A stretch of DNA of 64,000 nt from Fibrivirga algicola (GTDB lineage Bacteria > Bacteroidota > Bacteroidia > Cytophagales > Spirosomataceae), in NCBI RefSeq assembly GCF_011742925.1, contig NZ_WAEL01000008.1, positions 1 to 64,000 of the forward strand, in the 5' to 3' direction. The translations under genes and the position numbers were made by a program. Shown one piece after another: positions 54,092 through 63,398 of the stretch; positions within the stretch are counted from its first letter, which is position 1; the number at the start of each line of letters is the position of its first letter. The notes under the pieces are model-generated. The model saw only the letters and a program-made list of their open reading frames with translations. It did not search any database and had not been told where the DNA came from.

Positions 54092-55654
54092 ATGACTCAA
54101 CAGAGACATACTTACAATAGAAACGAAACGGTCGATGCCGTTATCATTGGTACCGGTGCAGGGGGCGCACCGCTTCTGGCTCGCTTGGCGCAGGCGGGCA
54201 AGCGGGTTGTTGCCCTGGAAGCAGGTCCCGAGAAGGACCCAAAAACAGACTATGCTACCGACGAACGGGCGCAGAACTTTCTCTACTGGAACGACGAACG
54301 GCTCAGTGCCGGCCAGGATCCGCTGGCTTTTGGCGCAAATAATTCGGGAACGGGCGTAGGCGGCTCCACTTTGCACTTCACAGCCTATACACCCCGAGCC
54401 CAACCCGACGACCTGCGCATGCGCACCGAGTTTGGCGTTGCTGCCGACTGGCCCGTTGATTTTCACCGTGACATTGCTCCCTATTACGACGAGATTGAAC
54501 AGTTCCTGGGCGTTTCCGGCCCGGCCAACTACCCCTGGGGCCCGGCACGTACCCAGGCTTATCCGTTGCCTCCCCTGCCCCTCAACGGCGCGGCCCAACT
54601 GATGGAGCGTGGCTGTTCCGACCTGGGCATACAGACCTCGGCCGCAGCCAACGCAGCCCTGTCAAGGCGTTACTACCAGCCTGGTGTTGGCTGGCGCGAG
54701 GCGTGTACCAACCGGGGCTTTTGTCAGGCCGGATGCAGTGTTGGGGCTAAGGCCAGCATGGACATCACGTACCTGGCACTGGCCCGGAACCACGGTGCTG
54801 AAATCCGGCCCGATTCGTTTGTCATTTCGTTCGACCGCGACACCCAGGGACGCATTACGGCGGTTGTCTATGTGCAGCAGGGACAAACGTACCGGCAGCG
54901 CTGCAATGCGGTGTTTCTTTGTGCTGGTGCCGTAGAAACGCCCCGGCTGTTGCTCATCAACGAACTGGCCAACAGCAGCAGGCAGGTGGGCCGGAACCTG
55001 ATGGCACACACAGGACTACAAATCTGGGGCGAATTCGAGGAAGATATACGCCCTTACAAGGGCATTCCCGGCGGTTTGATTTCCGAAGACATGCACCGCC
55101 CCTTCTCGGGTGGCTCGGCTGATTTTGCCGGCGGTTACCTACTCCAGTCAATTGGCGTAATGCCAGTCACCTACGTAAAGCAGATGGCGCGGGCACGGGG
55201 CTTATGGGGGCAGGCGCTACACGACGCCATGAGCCGCTATAACCATGTAGCAGGCATCAACATTCTGGGCGACGGACTGCCTTACGACCACAACTACCTT
55301 GAACTATCGGACGAGCTGGATGCGCGTGGTCTACCCAAACCACGTACCTACTTCACCAACGGCGACAACGAACAGAAAATGAACGCCCATGCTGACCGGG
55401 TCATGCGCGACATCTGGGCGGCAGCCGGGGCCAAAAACGTATGGGCCTTTCCGCGGTCCGCCCACGTGATCGGCACCTGCCGTATGGGGACCTCACCCGA
55501 CGAAGCCGTCGTTGATTCGTACGGCAAATCGTTCGACGTACCCAATCTGTATATCAGCGATAATTCCACGTTCCCCTCGGCCTTGAGCGTTAATCCGGCT
55601 CTGACTATCATGGCTTTATCACTACGCACCGCCGACCATTTTCTTCGCTCCTGA
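54092..55654 (+). CDS. GMC-family FAD-dependent oxidoreductase (sugar dehydrogenase-like)
   Basis: The 520-residue flavoprotein (start 54092; ATG 54068 possible) opens with the FAD motif VDAVIIGTGAGGAPLLARLAQAGKRVVALEAG. It has the GMC landmark NNSGTGVGGSTLHF, a Cys-containing substrate region (TNRGFCQAGCSVGAKASMD), and the C-terminal catalytic His region SAHVIGTCRMGTSPDEAVVD and LYISDNSTFPSALSVNPALTIMALSLRTAD (landmarks). It most resembles the large subunit of gluconate 2-dehydrogenase or glucoside 3-dehydrogenase. It has no export signal, like its small subunit. It likely oxidises a sugar or glycoside for later steps by the other operon products. Confidence 0.92.
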   Translation: MTQQRHTYNRNETVDAVIIGTGAGGAPLLARLAQAGKRVVALEAGPEKDPKTDYATDERAQNFLYWNDERLSAGQDPLAFGANNSGTGVGGSTLHFTAYTPRAQPDDLRMRTEFGVAADWPVDFHRDIAPYYDEIEQFLGVSGPANYPWGPARTQAYPLPPLPLNGAAQLMERGCSDLGIQTSAAANAALSRRYYQPGVGWREACTNRGFCQAGCSVGAKASMDITYLALARNHGAEIRPDSFVISFDRDTQGRITAVVYVQQGQTYRQRCNAVFLCAGAVETPRLLLINELANSSRQVGRNLMAHTGLQIWGEFEEDIRPYKGIPGGLISEDMHRPFSGGSADFAGGYLLQSIGVMPVTYVKQMARARGLWGQALHDAMSRYNHVAGINILGDGLPYDHNYLELSDELDARGLPKPRTYFTNGDNEQKMNAHADRVMRDIWAAAGAKNVWAFPRSAHVIGTCRMGTSPDEAVVDSYGKSFDVPNLYISDNSTFPSALSVNPALTIMALSLRTADHFLRS

Positions 55655-55695
55655 GCAACGGGCCAGTGAGTGCCCAGACATCAACAATACGCCCC

Positions 55696-57027
55696 ATGGA
55701 TTTTTTAAAACATATTGAAAAGCACTTCGGAACTGGCAACTATGAGGGTGACCAGTACGGCGGCTCTACAGCTTCGAATGGCAATGGCCTGCCCGATGGC
55801 TCCCCTTCGAACTTCATGTTTGCCACCGGTATCGAATGTTCGTACCCAACCATCAAGCACGGCAAAGTACGCCGCGACCAGTTGCTCGAATGCGGGCATT
55901 ATGACCGTTACAAAGAAGACATCGGGCTGGTGAAAGAACTCGGGTTGAAGGTACTGCGGTACGGCCTGCCCTACCACCTCATTCACAAAGGCCCCGGCAA
56001 GTTCGATTGGGAGTTTGCCGATCTGGCCATGAACGAGATCAAGCGACAGGGCATCACGCCGATTCTGGATTTGATGCACTTTGGTGTACCCGACTGGGTC
56101 GGTAATTTTCAGAATCCCGAACTGCCGATTCACTTCGCCGAATACTGCGCCGCTGTGGCCGATCGCTACCCCTGGGTACGCTTCTACACGCCGGTCAACG
56201 AGATTTATGTCACGGCACGACACAGCGCCAAAGATGGCATCTGGAATGAGCAGCTAAAGACCGACAAAGCGTTTGTGACCGCGTTGAAGCACTGCGTAGC
56301 TGCCAGTATCATGGGCACACAGCAGATTGCCAAACGTCGGCCCGACGTGGTGATCGTCCAGAGTGAAAGCGCAGAATTCATTCACGAGGTTTGTTCGCAA
56401 CCTACCGAAGCGATCAAGCTGCATAACGAGCTTCGCTTTCTCTCGCTCGATCTGCTTTATGCCCATCCACCCAGTGCCAGCGTATGCCTGTACCTGCTCG
56501 ACAACGGCATGAGCCGGAAAGAGTACGATTGGTTTATGGCAGGCCAACCACCGGGTTATCAGGTGATGGGCAATGACTATTACGGCCGTAATGAGCAGAT
56601 CAAATTGCCCACCGGTGAGTTGATGAACTCAATGGATGTGCTGGGTTGGTACCAGATCACGAAGCAGTACTACAACCGGTACCATAAGCCCGTGATGCAC
56701 ACCGAAACAAACGTGTTCGAGGCTGAAAATGCCCCCACCTGGCTCTACAAACAGTGGCTCAACGTGATGCAGATGCGCCGCGATGGCGTACCCGTCATGG
56801 GCTTTACCTGGTATAGCCTGACCGATCAGATCGACTGGGATACGGGACTTGCCGAGCAGAATAACCGGGTAAACGCCTGTGGGCTTTATGACCTCGACCG
56901 TAAGCCGCGCCCCGTTGCCGATGCGTATAAACTGATTCTTCAGGAATTTGGTCAGATCACCATCGTACCTTACGGCCAGATGCTGGAAATCACGGATCAA
57001 CCCGCCAAGCTGAAGGTAGAATTTTAA
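55696..57027 (+). CDS. Family 1-like glycoside hydrolase
   Basis: The 443-residue protein (ATG 55696; a GTG at 55666 is possible) folds as a clan A TIM barrel: FMFATGIECSYPTI, LRYGLPYHLIHKGPGKFDW, the acid/base Glu in YTPVNEIYV (NEI instead of the common NEP), and the nucleophile Glu in VMHTETNVFEAE. Late on, FTWYSLTDQIDWDTGL and CGLYDLDRKPRPVADAYK match GH1 C-termini. It has no signal peptide. It probably splits a beta-glycoside in the cytoplasm after or before oxidation by the GMC complex. The following hydrolase gene starts 5 bases after its stop. Confidence 0.87.
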   Translation: MDFLKHIEKHFGTGNYEGDQYGGSTASNGNGLPDGSPSNFMFATGIECSYPTIKHGKVRRDQLLECGHYDRYKEDIGLVKELGLKVLRYGLPYHLIHKGPGKFDWEFADLAMNEIKRQGITPILDLMHFGVPDWVGNFQNPELPIHFAEYCAAVADRYPWVRFYTPVNEIYVTARHSAKDGIWNEQLKTDKAFVTALKHCVAASIMGTQQIAKRRPDVVIVQSESAEFIHEVCSQPTEAIKLHNELRFLSLDLLYAHPPSASVCLYLLDNGMSRKEYDWFMAGQPPGYQVMGNDYYGRNEQIKLPTGELMNSMDVLGWYQITKQYYNRYHKPVMHTETNVFEAENAPTWLYKQWLNVMQMRRDGVPVMGFTWYSLTDQIDWDTGLAEQNNRVNACGLYDLDRKPRPVADAYKLILQEFGQITIVPYGQMLEITDQPAKLKVEF

Positions 57028-57032
57028 CTGGT

Positions 57033-57827
57033 ATGCTTCACACGCTCACACGAACACCGCCTGATCCAACCGGGCCGGTACTGATTTTTCTTCACTATTA
57101 TGGCGGGTCGATCCGGTCGTGGGACGCCGTGCTGGATCAACTGGCAACGGAGTTCCACTGCATTGCGATTGACCTGCCCGGCTTCGGCGACTCAACGCCG
57201 CTCTCTGACCACCAGACGGTCGATGAGGTAGCGGATGTGGTAGCGGAGGCCATCCAGGCGCAGGTGGACCAAAAACCTTTTTTGCTGGTGGGCCATTCGA
57301 TGGGGGGAAAGATTGCGCTGGCTATTGCCGCCGGTACGCTGGCAAGGCCCCGTCCCGCTGGCCTCGAAGGGTTGCTGTTACTGGCTCCATCGCCCCCCGT
57401 TGCCGAACCGATTGCCGACAAAGACCGGCAGGAGATGCTCGATCAGCCGAGTCTGAAACCAGCCAAACAACGCAAAGCCGCCGAAAAGACCGCCGATAAC
57501 ATCACCGAATTACCGATTTCGGCCGCCGTTCGACAGCAAATCATCTACGACAACCTGCGCAGTTCACCCGAAGGCTGGATTGCCTGGCCCGCCGTGGGCA
57601 GCCGGGAAGATATTTCGAATCGAATGGCACGGGTGAACGTGCCTGTCACCATTCTGGCGGGCGATCAGGACCGGGCCTTGTCGCCTTCAGTCCAGCCAAA
57701 ACTAGTGCAGCCATACCTTCCTCAGGCATGGCTGCACGTCATTCGTGGCGCGGGTCACCTCCTTCCTCAGGAAGCCCCCGACAATGTGGTAAAAGCAATC
57801 AGAAGCCTTTGCTATCAACTACAATAG
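57033..57827 (+). CDS. Alpha/beta hydrolase, last gene of the SDR-GMC-GH1 operon
   Basis: The 264-residue protein has the alpha/beta hydrolase fold with LIFLHYYGGSIRSWDAV (oxyanion region), the nucleophile Ser in LVGHSMGGKIAL, the Asp in ILAGDQDRALS and the His in IRGAGHLLPQE. It is an esterase or C-C hydrolase of unknown substrate, cytoplasmic. With the GH1-like gene 5 bases upstream it is almost surely co-translated in the operon. The last 29 bases overlap the end of the convergent propeller gene. Confidence 0.88.
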   Translation: MLHTLTRTPPDPTGPVLIFLHYYGGSIRSWDAVLDQLATEFHCIAIDLPGFGDSTPLSDHQTVDEVADVVAEAIQAQVDQKPFLLVGHSMGGKIALAIAAGTLARPRPAGLEGLLLLAPSPPVAEPIADKDRQEMLDQPSLKPAKQRKAAEKTADNITELPISAAVRQQIIYDNLRSSPEGWIAWPAVGSREDISNRMARVNVPVTILAGDQDRALSPSVQPKLVQPYLPQAWLHVIRGAGHLLPQEAPDNVVKAIRSLCYQLQ

Positions 57828-60800
57828 CTGGAATCTTCTGTTCAGCAACCAGTTGATTAAAAGCCGGTACCTGCTTGCTGGTTACCTCTTTCAGCTTCGC
57901 TAGCGCGGCGTCGATCTGGCGTGCCAGGTCGGTATAAACAACGTGCGCCGCTTTGGTGGGTTTCCCGTCGGCGTTGGCCATCATGGAAGCCAGACCCGCC
58001 AGCTTGTCATTGAGGCGAATCGGGAACGCCAGTACATCCTGCGTGGCCTTGGCTTTAGGTTGCATCAGCGTGGCTTCCAGCGAATCGAGTTCGGCCAGCA
58101 TGGGTTTGGTAATGGCCGAAAACTTCTTCGTTACCGTGCTGTCTTTCACCGCGCCCAGGTAGCCATTCACCGCCGAACGAACCGTCCGCAACTGGTTGAT
58201 CCCCCGGTGCACCTCCGACAGTTTATCGTTGCACTTTTTCACGAAGGCAAATTGCTCGGCATAGTCGGCATCAGAGACCGTCAGGCGGGGGTCTTTGCGA
58301 ATCTCGATGGGCTGCTCACTCACCAGCGAATCGCCGTGCAGCAGCCGTACCCGATACCGGCCCGGCACTGCTTTTACACCGATCCCATTCCCCGACCACA
58401 TCACGTTCAGGCCGTCGACGGCCACCGCATCGGGGTAGCGCATGTCCCAGGCAAACTGGTTCAGGCCAACCTGTGCGGGAATGGTGCCGGAGCGGTTGAT
58501 CTTCACATCTTCGTAAAACTCCTTCGAGATCGTGAGCGGTTTCCCCTTCTTGTCTTTCCGGTCAGAATACGTAATGATGGTGTCTCCTTTCTCGGTCATG
58601 AATTGCAGGCGGAGTTCTTTCGTAGGTTTGGCAGGCAAGTAATACCGGACCAGGACGCCATTTTCAGCGTTTTCGCCTTCATCGGGTGACCCGCCTTTGC
58701 CGCCATCCATCCGGTAGGCATGGCGCGGTTTAAACACCAGCATCCTGTCGGCACGTACCTGACCGGCCTGAGCCTGACGGGCCAGTTCGCGCAGGGGCGT
58801 AATGTCGTCCATGATCCAGAAGGCGCGGCCATGCGTAGCAACAACCAGGTCTTTCTCGCGCTTATGAATCTGCAAATCCCGGATGGGCGTCATGGGCAGG
58901 TTCTGGTTCATCTTCTGCCAGCTTGCTCCATCGTTGAACGACACATAAATACCCCGTTCGGTACCGGCAAAGAGCAGGCCCGGCTGTTCGGGATCGTCGC
59001 GCACGACGCGGCAATATTCGTCGGCGGGGATACCGTTACTAATGTTGGTCCAGGTTTTTCCGTAGTCGCTCGTTTTAAAAAGGTAGGGCTTCCGGTCGCC
59101 GCTCATGTAACGGGTAGCCGCCAGGTACGCTTTGCCCGGTGCGTGTTCCGACGGGTGAATCAGGTTCATCAGCGCAAACTCACCCAGCTGGCTGGCGGGC
59201 AGGCTAACGTTTTGCCAGCTTTTACCCGCGTCGCGGCTTACGTGTAAGAGTCCATCGTCTGACCCGGCCCAGAACACACCCTTCTCAGTGGGGGCTTCGG
59301 CGAAGGTGAAAATGGTGGCGTAAATCTCAGCCCCGGTCATGTCTTTGGTAATCGGGCCACCCGTTTCGCCAATGGTTCGTGGTTCATGCCGCGTCAGGTC
59401 GGGGCTCAGGTCTTCCCATGAATGACCAGCATCTGTTGAGCGATGCACGTGGTTCGAGGTTGCGTAAAGCACACTCGGGTCGTGAGGCGAAAACAGGATT
59501 GGGTACGTCCACTGGAAGCGGTATTTTTTTACCGACGCAGGCGCGCCAATAGCCCCTTCCGGATAAACCGAAATGGCGTAGTTCTGGTTGATGCGGGCAT
59601 CATGCTTCGACATGAATCCGTCATATTCGCCACCAAACGTAATTTTTGAATCTTTCGGGTCGGCAGCAATGTAGCCCGCTTCGCCACCCGCTACGGGGTA
59701 CCAGTCTTTGGCGCCAATGCTGTAGCCATCGGTGCGGCTGGCAATACGAACCGACGAGTTATCCTGCTGGGCACCGTAGAGGTTATACGGAAAGTCGTTA
59801 TCGAGCGATACGTGGTAGAACTGCGCCGTGGGTACGTCGACATCGGTAAAGGTACGGCCCCCGTCGAAGGTAATTTCGCCGCCGCCGTCATCGGCAATCG
59901 CAAAGTTTAGCGGGTTTTTCGAGTTAAACCACACATCGTGCGTATCGCCATGATGCACGGGTACACGAGCAAAGGTTTTGCCACCATCTTTCGAGCGCAA
60001 CGCGTTTACGTTCAACACGATCAGATCATTGTCATTCTGGGGCGATACGCCCAGCATCATGTAATACCACGGCCGCTGCCACAGATTTTTGTCTTCATTG
60101 ATCAGCGACCAGTGTTCACCCCCATCGTCGGACCGGTACAGACCACCTTTCGCATTCTCGATCAGCGCGTAGAGGCGGCTCGAATTAGAAGCAGCCACGG
60201 CGATACCAATCTTACCCAGCAGGCCACGCGGCATACCAGGTTTTTCGTTCAGAGACTGCCAGGTTGTGCCGCCGTCGGTGCTTTTGTACAGGCCGCAGCC
60301 TTTACCGCCGCTGCTCATCGAGTGGCCGTTCCGGTAGGCCTGCCAGAGCGTGGCGTACACAATGCTGGGGTTGCTGGGGTCGAGTCGGACAGAGGCCGCA
60401 CCGGTGCTGTCGTTTTTGAAGAGCACCTTCGTCCACGACGTACCCCCATCAGTCGAGCGGAATACGCCGCGTTCGGCATTGGGCGCAAATGGATTACCCA
60501 GTGCCGCCGCATAGAGCAGATTTGGGTTTTGCGGATGCACCTCGATGTTACCAATGGCGTCGGCCTGTTTCAGGCCCATGTGCCGCCACGATTTACCACC
60601 GTCGGTACTTTTATAAACACCATCGCCATAGCTGATGTTGCTCCGGATTTCGGCCTCACCCATACCCGCATACACAATGTTCGGGTCAGACGGGGCCACG
60701 GTGATTGCCCCAACCGATGAGGAGCCGAACGTGCTGTCGGATACACAGGCCCAGTTTTGGCCACCATCGGTTGTCTTCCAGATACCCCCGCCCGTTGCTC

Positions 60801-61041
60801 CGAAGTAAAACGTCAGTGGCTGATCGGGATGTCCGGCAACGGCCAGCGACCGGCCAGCGCGATAGGGTCCTACGTTCCGCCAGCGCAGGCCATTGAACAG
60901 GCTGGCATTGATCGTGGGGGTTGCCGATGCCTGCGTGGCAACGGCATTTTTAGTCCGCTTTGCCTGCGCCTGAGCCGTTGGTGACGGTGCGGCACCCAGC
61001 AGGGCAACAAGCAGACAGGATGAAGTGAAAAGTTGACGCAT
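57799..61041 (-). CDS. Secreted sortilin/BNR-type beta-propeller protein
   Basis: The 1080-residue protein has a signal peptide (LFTSSCLLVALLGAAPSPTAQAQ). It contains at least nine Asp-box-like repeats (KTTDGGQNW, STDGGKSW, STDGGTSW, STDGGTTW, SDDGGEHW, SKDGGKTF, STDAGHSW, SRDAGKSW, SDYGKTW) forming two propellers, as in VPS10/sortilin-N and BNR proteins. The last 250 residues form a separate beta and helical part (EQPIEIRKDPRLTVSD). Relatives are often labelled glycosyl hydrolases, but catalytic residues are not visible. It may bind or process a secreted ligand. A phased NTTAAR pair lies 46-62 bases before the start. Confidence 0.88.
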   Translation of the reverse strand: MRQLFTSSCLLVALLGAAPSPTAQAQAKRTKNAVATQASATPTINASLFNGLRWRNVGPYRAGRSLAVAGHPDQPLTFYFGATGGGIWKTTDGGQNWACVSDSTFGSSSVGAITVAPSDPNIVYAGMGEAEIRSNISYGDGVYKSTDGGKSWRHMGLKQADAIGNIEVHPQNPNLLYAAALGNPFAPNAERGVFRSTDGGTSWTKVLFKNDSTGAASVRLDPSNPSIVYATLWQAYRNGHSMSSGGKGCGLYKSTDGGTTWQSLNEKPGMPRGLLGKIGIAVAASNSSRLYALIENAKGGLYRSDDGGEHWSLINEDKNLWQRPWYYMMLGVSPQNDNDLIVLNVNALRSKDGGKTFARVPVHHGDTHDVWFNSKNPLNFAIADDGGGEITFDGGRTFTDVDVPTAQFYHVSLDNDFPYNLYGAQQDNSSVRIASRTDGYSIGAKDWYPVAGGEAGYIAADPKDSKITFGGEYDGFMSKHDARINQNYAISVYPEGAIGAPASVKKYRFQWTYPILFSPHDPSVLYATSNHVHRSTDAGHSWEDLSPDLTRHEPRTIGETGGPITKDMTGAEIYATIFTFAEAPTEKGVFWAGSDDGLLHVSRDAGKSWQNVSLPASQLGEFALMNLIHPSEHAPGKAYLAATRYMSGDRKPYLFKTSDYGKTWTNISNGIPADEYCRVVRDDPEQPGLLFAGTERGIYVSFNDGASWQKMNQNLPMTPIRDLQIHKREKDLVVATHGRAFWIMDDITPLRELARQAQAGQVRADRMLVFKPRHAYRMDGGKGGSPDEGENAENGVLVRYYLPAKPTKELRLQFMTEKGDTIITYSDRKDKKGKPLTISKEFYEDVKINRSGTIPAQVGLNQFAWDMRYPDAVAVDGLNVMWSGNGIGVKAVPGRYRVRLLHGDSLVSEQPIEIRKDPRLTVSDADYAEQFAFVKKCNDKLSEVHRGINQLRTVRSAVNGYLGAVKDSTVTKKFSAITKPMLAELDSLEATLMQPKAKATQDVLAFPIRLNDKLAGLASMMANADGKPTKAAHVVYTDLARQIDAALAKLKEVTSKQVPAFNQLVAEQKIPAIVVDSKGF

Positions 61042-61075
61042 AGAAGATGATTTAGTCCAGTGGAATCATTACTCC

Positions 61076-61103
61076 GAAAAATACGGCTTAATCTTGCTTT
61101 AAC
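61076..61103 (-). promoter_or_regulatory. Phased NTTAAN pair and -7-like box before the propeller gene
   Basis: Read on the minus strand, GTTAAA, five bases, ATTAAG (61103-61087) is followed after three bases by TATTTTTC (61083-61076), one mismatch from TAnnTTTG. The arrangement mirrors the site at 46085-46102. It lies 35-62 bases upstream of the propeller ATG. Confidence 0.5.
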
Positions 61104-61251
61104 CAGCATCGGCGATATGTCGCGTAGCTGATACGCACAGATTACGGCGTCGCTGTATAGTGCTCTGTTATTTGGCTTGTACAGCAAAGCCATCCCGAAC
61201 TTTTAAGAAGTAAATTTTATTATATACACGAATATTGTATCTTACGTAAAC

Positions 61252-61905
61252 ATGAGACGCAGCACGACATTAACCACCCACGACACCGCCGGTACACTTA
61301 GCACGGATCAACGTATTGTTGATGCAGCCATGATGCTGTTCTTCCGGTATGGCTACAGCCGGGTGGTAGTCGACGATATTGCCCGCGAACTGGCAATCAG
61401 CAAAAAGACGATCTACAACCATTTCGGTGGTAAAGCCGATATTCTGATGGCGGGCATCGATCGGGTTGTTCAGGAATACATGAGCGGGTCGGAAACCATT
61501 TTGAATGATGTAGACTTGAATTTCCGCCAGAAGATGAACGCCTACCTACTGCATATCGGCATCAGCTTTAGTAGCATAAGTCGCTCGTTTTTAGACGATT
61601 TAAAACGGGCCGAACCCCTGGCCTGGCAGAAAATCGCTGATTTCCGGCGCGATGTGCCCTTAAAGAACTTCACTCAGTTGCTTGATGAAGGCGCTCGCGT
61701 TGGCTACATCCGCGATGATACCACCCGGCAACTGGCGGTACTCATCTACGTCAGCGCCGTACAGAACCTGACCGATCCCGACTTCCTGAAGCAGTTTCCC
61801 CCTACGCTGACAACCGGCGTAGCCGACGATCCCCGCGAAACGATCGAGCAGGTCGTGAATCTGTTGCTTCGGAGCATCCTGACCGATAAGTTTTACCGCG
61901 AGTAG
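61252..61905 (+). CDS. TetR-family transcriptional repressor
   Basis: The 217-residue protein has the TetR helix-turn-helix near residues 20-65 (DQRIVDAAMMLFFRYGYSR, VVVDDIARELAISKKTIYNHFGGKADIL as landmarks) and a helical ligand-binding C-terminus. Its position directly before tolC and hlyD genes in the same direction makes it the likely local repressor of the efflux operon. A tandem 9-bp repeat before tolC is a possible target. The inducing compound is unknown. Confidence 0.92.
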   Translation: MRRSTTLTTHDTAGTLSTDQRIVDAAMMLFFRYGYSRVVVDDIARELAISKKTIYNHFGGKADILMAGIDRVVQEYMSGSETILNDVDLNFRQKMNAYLLHIGISFSSISRSFLDDLKRAEPLAWQKIADFRRDVPLKNFTQLLDEGARVGYIRDDTTRQLAVLIYVSAVQNLTDPDFLKQFPPTLTTGVADDPRETIEQVVNLLLRSILTDKFYRE

Positions 61906-61986
61906 CATCGGCTGCCTGTCACGGGTGCACCAGTATAGCTACTGTCGTGTACCTATTTTTTTGCCCCAAAGGAAACTATAAAAACA

Positions 61987-62004
61987 TAATTAGTGTAATT
62001 AGTG
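61987..62004 (+). promoter_or_regulatory. Tandem TAATTAGTG repeat before the TolC-family gene
   Basis: TAATTAGTG occurs twice head to tail, ending 4 bases before the ATG at 62009. It covers the place where a ribosome would bind, so it may be an operator or a translation-affecting site; typical TetR sites are palindromes, which this is not. Confidence 0.45.
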
Positions 62005-62008
62005 CACA

Positions 62009-63361
62009 ATGAAACAGTCATTCATCTCCGCTTTTTGGGTTACGTTGCTGATCACGTCAGTCGCCAATGCCCAGCCCATGCCCGTTCAGGCACCCAACGC
62101 CTCACTGACGCGAGCCGCCCTGATTGAACAAGCATTGACGAAAAGTTACGCCCTGTCGACCAACCGGGCCGAACAGACTAAAGTAGCGATCGAAACGCAG
62201 TCGTTGCGGAACCAGTATTTACCCGAAGTAACCTTTAACCCAACCTATACGCATCTTGACCGCGACATCTCCATTACCATTCCCCGCCTGCCTTACCAGC
62301 CCTTGCCCGAACAAGTGTACAAGGGACCCTACGAATTGTCGCAGGTAATTCAGGGACGCGACATTCTGCGGGCAACGGTATCGGCCAATATGTTACTTTT
62401 CTCGGGCACCAAAATCCCGACACTCACCAAGGCACTGACCTTCAAAGGGAAAGCCGTGACTGCAATGGCTGAGAAAGAACGAATGACCGTGATTAGGGAG
62501 GTGGCACAGGCCTATGACCAACTGGCACTCGTGGCTAAATCAGAAACGGTATTGGCCGAAGCAGATGCTCGCCTGAAAGCACAGGCCACCTTTGTGAACC
62601 GGGCCGTGAAAGAAGGGCTGGCCACGCCCTACGACCGCAGCAAAGTAGAACTGGCTGCCCAAGATTTACGGGCGAAACACGTAGAACTCGATGGCAAAAA
62701 ACAACTCGCCATTGCCCGGCTCACCCAGCTAACCGGATTACCCGCCGAACAGCTGAGCGCAATACGCCCCGATCTGAAACCAATGATCGCCGACACCCTG
62801 ACCAGTAGCGTAGAAAATCGGCCCGAAGTAAAAGCACTGGCTTTTTCGGAACAGGCGGCGCTGTACAAACAGAAAGCCACGGTGTCAGGCTATCTGCCAC
62901 AGGTATACGCGTTCGGTAAAAATGAGCTTCGCCGGCAGGATTTATCGGCCATTGAACCGTACTGGTACGTTGGCGTGGGCATTCGCTGGACGTTGTTCGA
63001 TAAGCTGGCCGCCCGGTCAGAACGCCGAACCGCCCAACAGGACGTGCTGATCGCACAGAACACCCTCGACCAAACCCGCGACCTGCTTGCGCTGAATCTG
63101 GCCAAAGCGCGATCAGAAACAGGTACGGCCAGCCAGTTGCTTACGGTAGCCCAGCAAAAAACAACGCTGGCCCGCAAAGCGCTGGAGATTGCTACCAAGC
63201 AATATGAGCAGGGCCTGATCCGCATCACAGAGCGCCTCGACGCCGAAAGCGATTTCCAGAAAGCCGAACTCGACTACCTGCAGGCCATTGTGAATCAGCG
63301 GATGGCGCAGGTCGCTCAACTCGAAGCAACCGGTAACCTAACAATCAGTGATGTCCAATAA
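62009..63361 (+). CDS. TolC-family outer-membrane efflux protein
   Basis: The 450-residue protein has a signal peptide (FWVTLLITSVANAQP) and the two-fold TolC layout: long helices (ALTKSYALSTNRAEQTKVAIETQ; VLAEADARLKAQATFVNRAVKEGLATPYDRSKVELAAQDL, as landmarks) and short beta segments. The motif GLATPYDRS and later QYEQGLIRITERLDAES are conserved positions of outer-membrane efflux channels. It works as a trimer with the HlyD-type adaptor encoded 37 bases downstream and an inner-membrane pump that is presumably past the window edge. Confidence 0.93.
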   Translation: MKQSFISAFWVTLLITSVANAQPMPVQAPNASLTRAALIEQALTKSYALSTNRAEQTKVAIETQSLRNQYLPEVTFNPTYTHLDRDISITIPRLPYQPLPEQVYKGPYELSQVIQGRDILRATVSANMLLFSGTKIPTLTKALTFKGKAVTAMAEKERMTVIREVAQAYDQLALVAKSETVLAEADARLKAQATFVNRAVKEGLATPYDRSKVELAAQDLRAKHVELDGKKQLAIARLTQLTGLPAEQLSAIRPDLKPMIADTLTSSVENRPEVKALAFSEQAALYKQKATVSGYLPQVYAFGKNELRRQDLSAIEPYWYVGVGIRWTLFDKLAARSERRTAQQDVLIAQNTLDQTRDLLALNLAKARSETGTASQLLTVAQQKTTLARKALEIATKQYEQGLIRITERLDAESDFQKAELDYLQAIVNQRMAQVAQLEATGNLTISDVQ

Positions 63362-63398
63362 GCTAAGTCACTCCAACCAGAATCAATCGACAAAGTCC

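Noticed and set aside
59938-60720. 260-codon open frame opposite the propeller gene
   Set aside because: Shadow of repetitive Asp-box coding sequence; Arg/His/Val-rich and without recognisable motifs.
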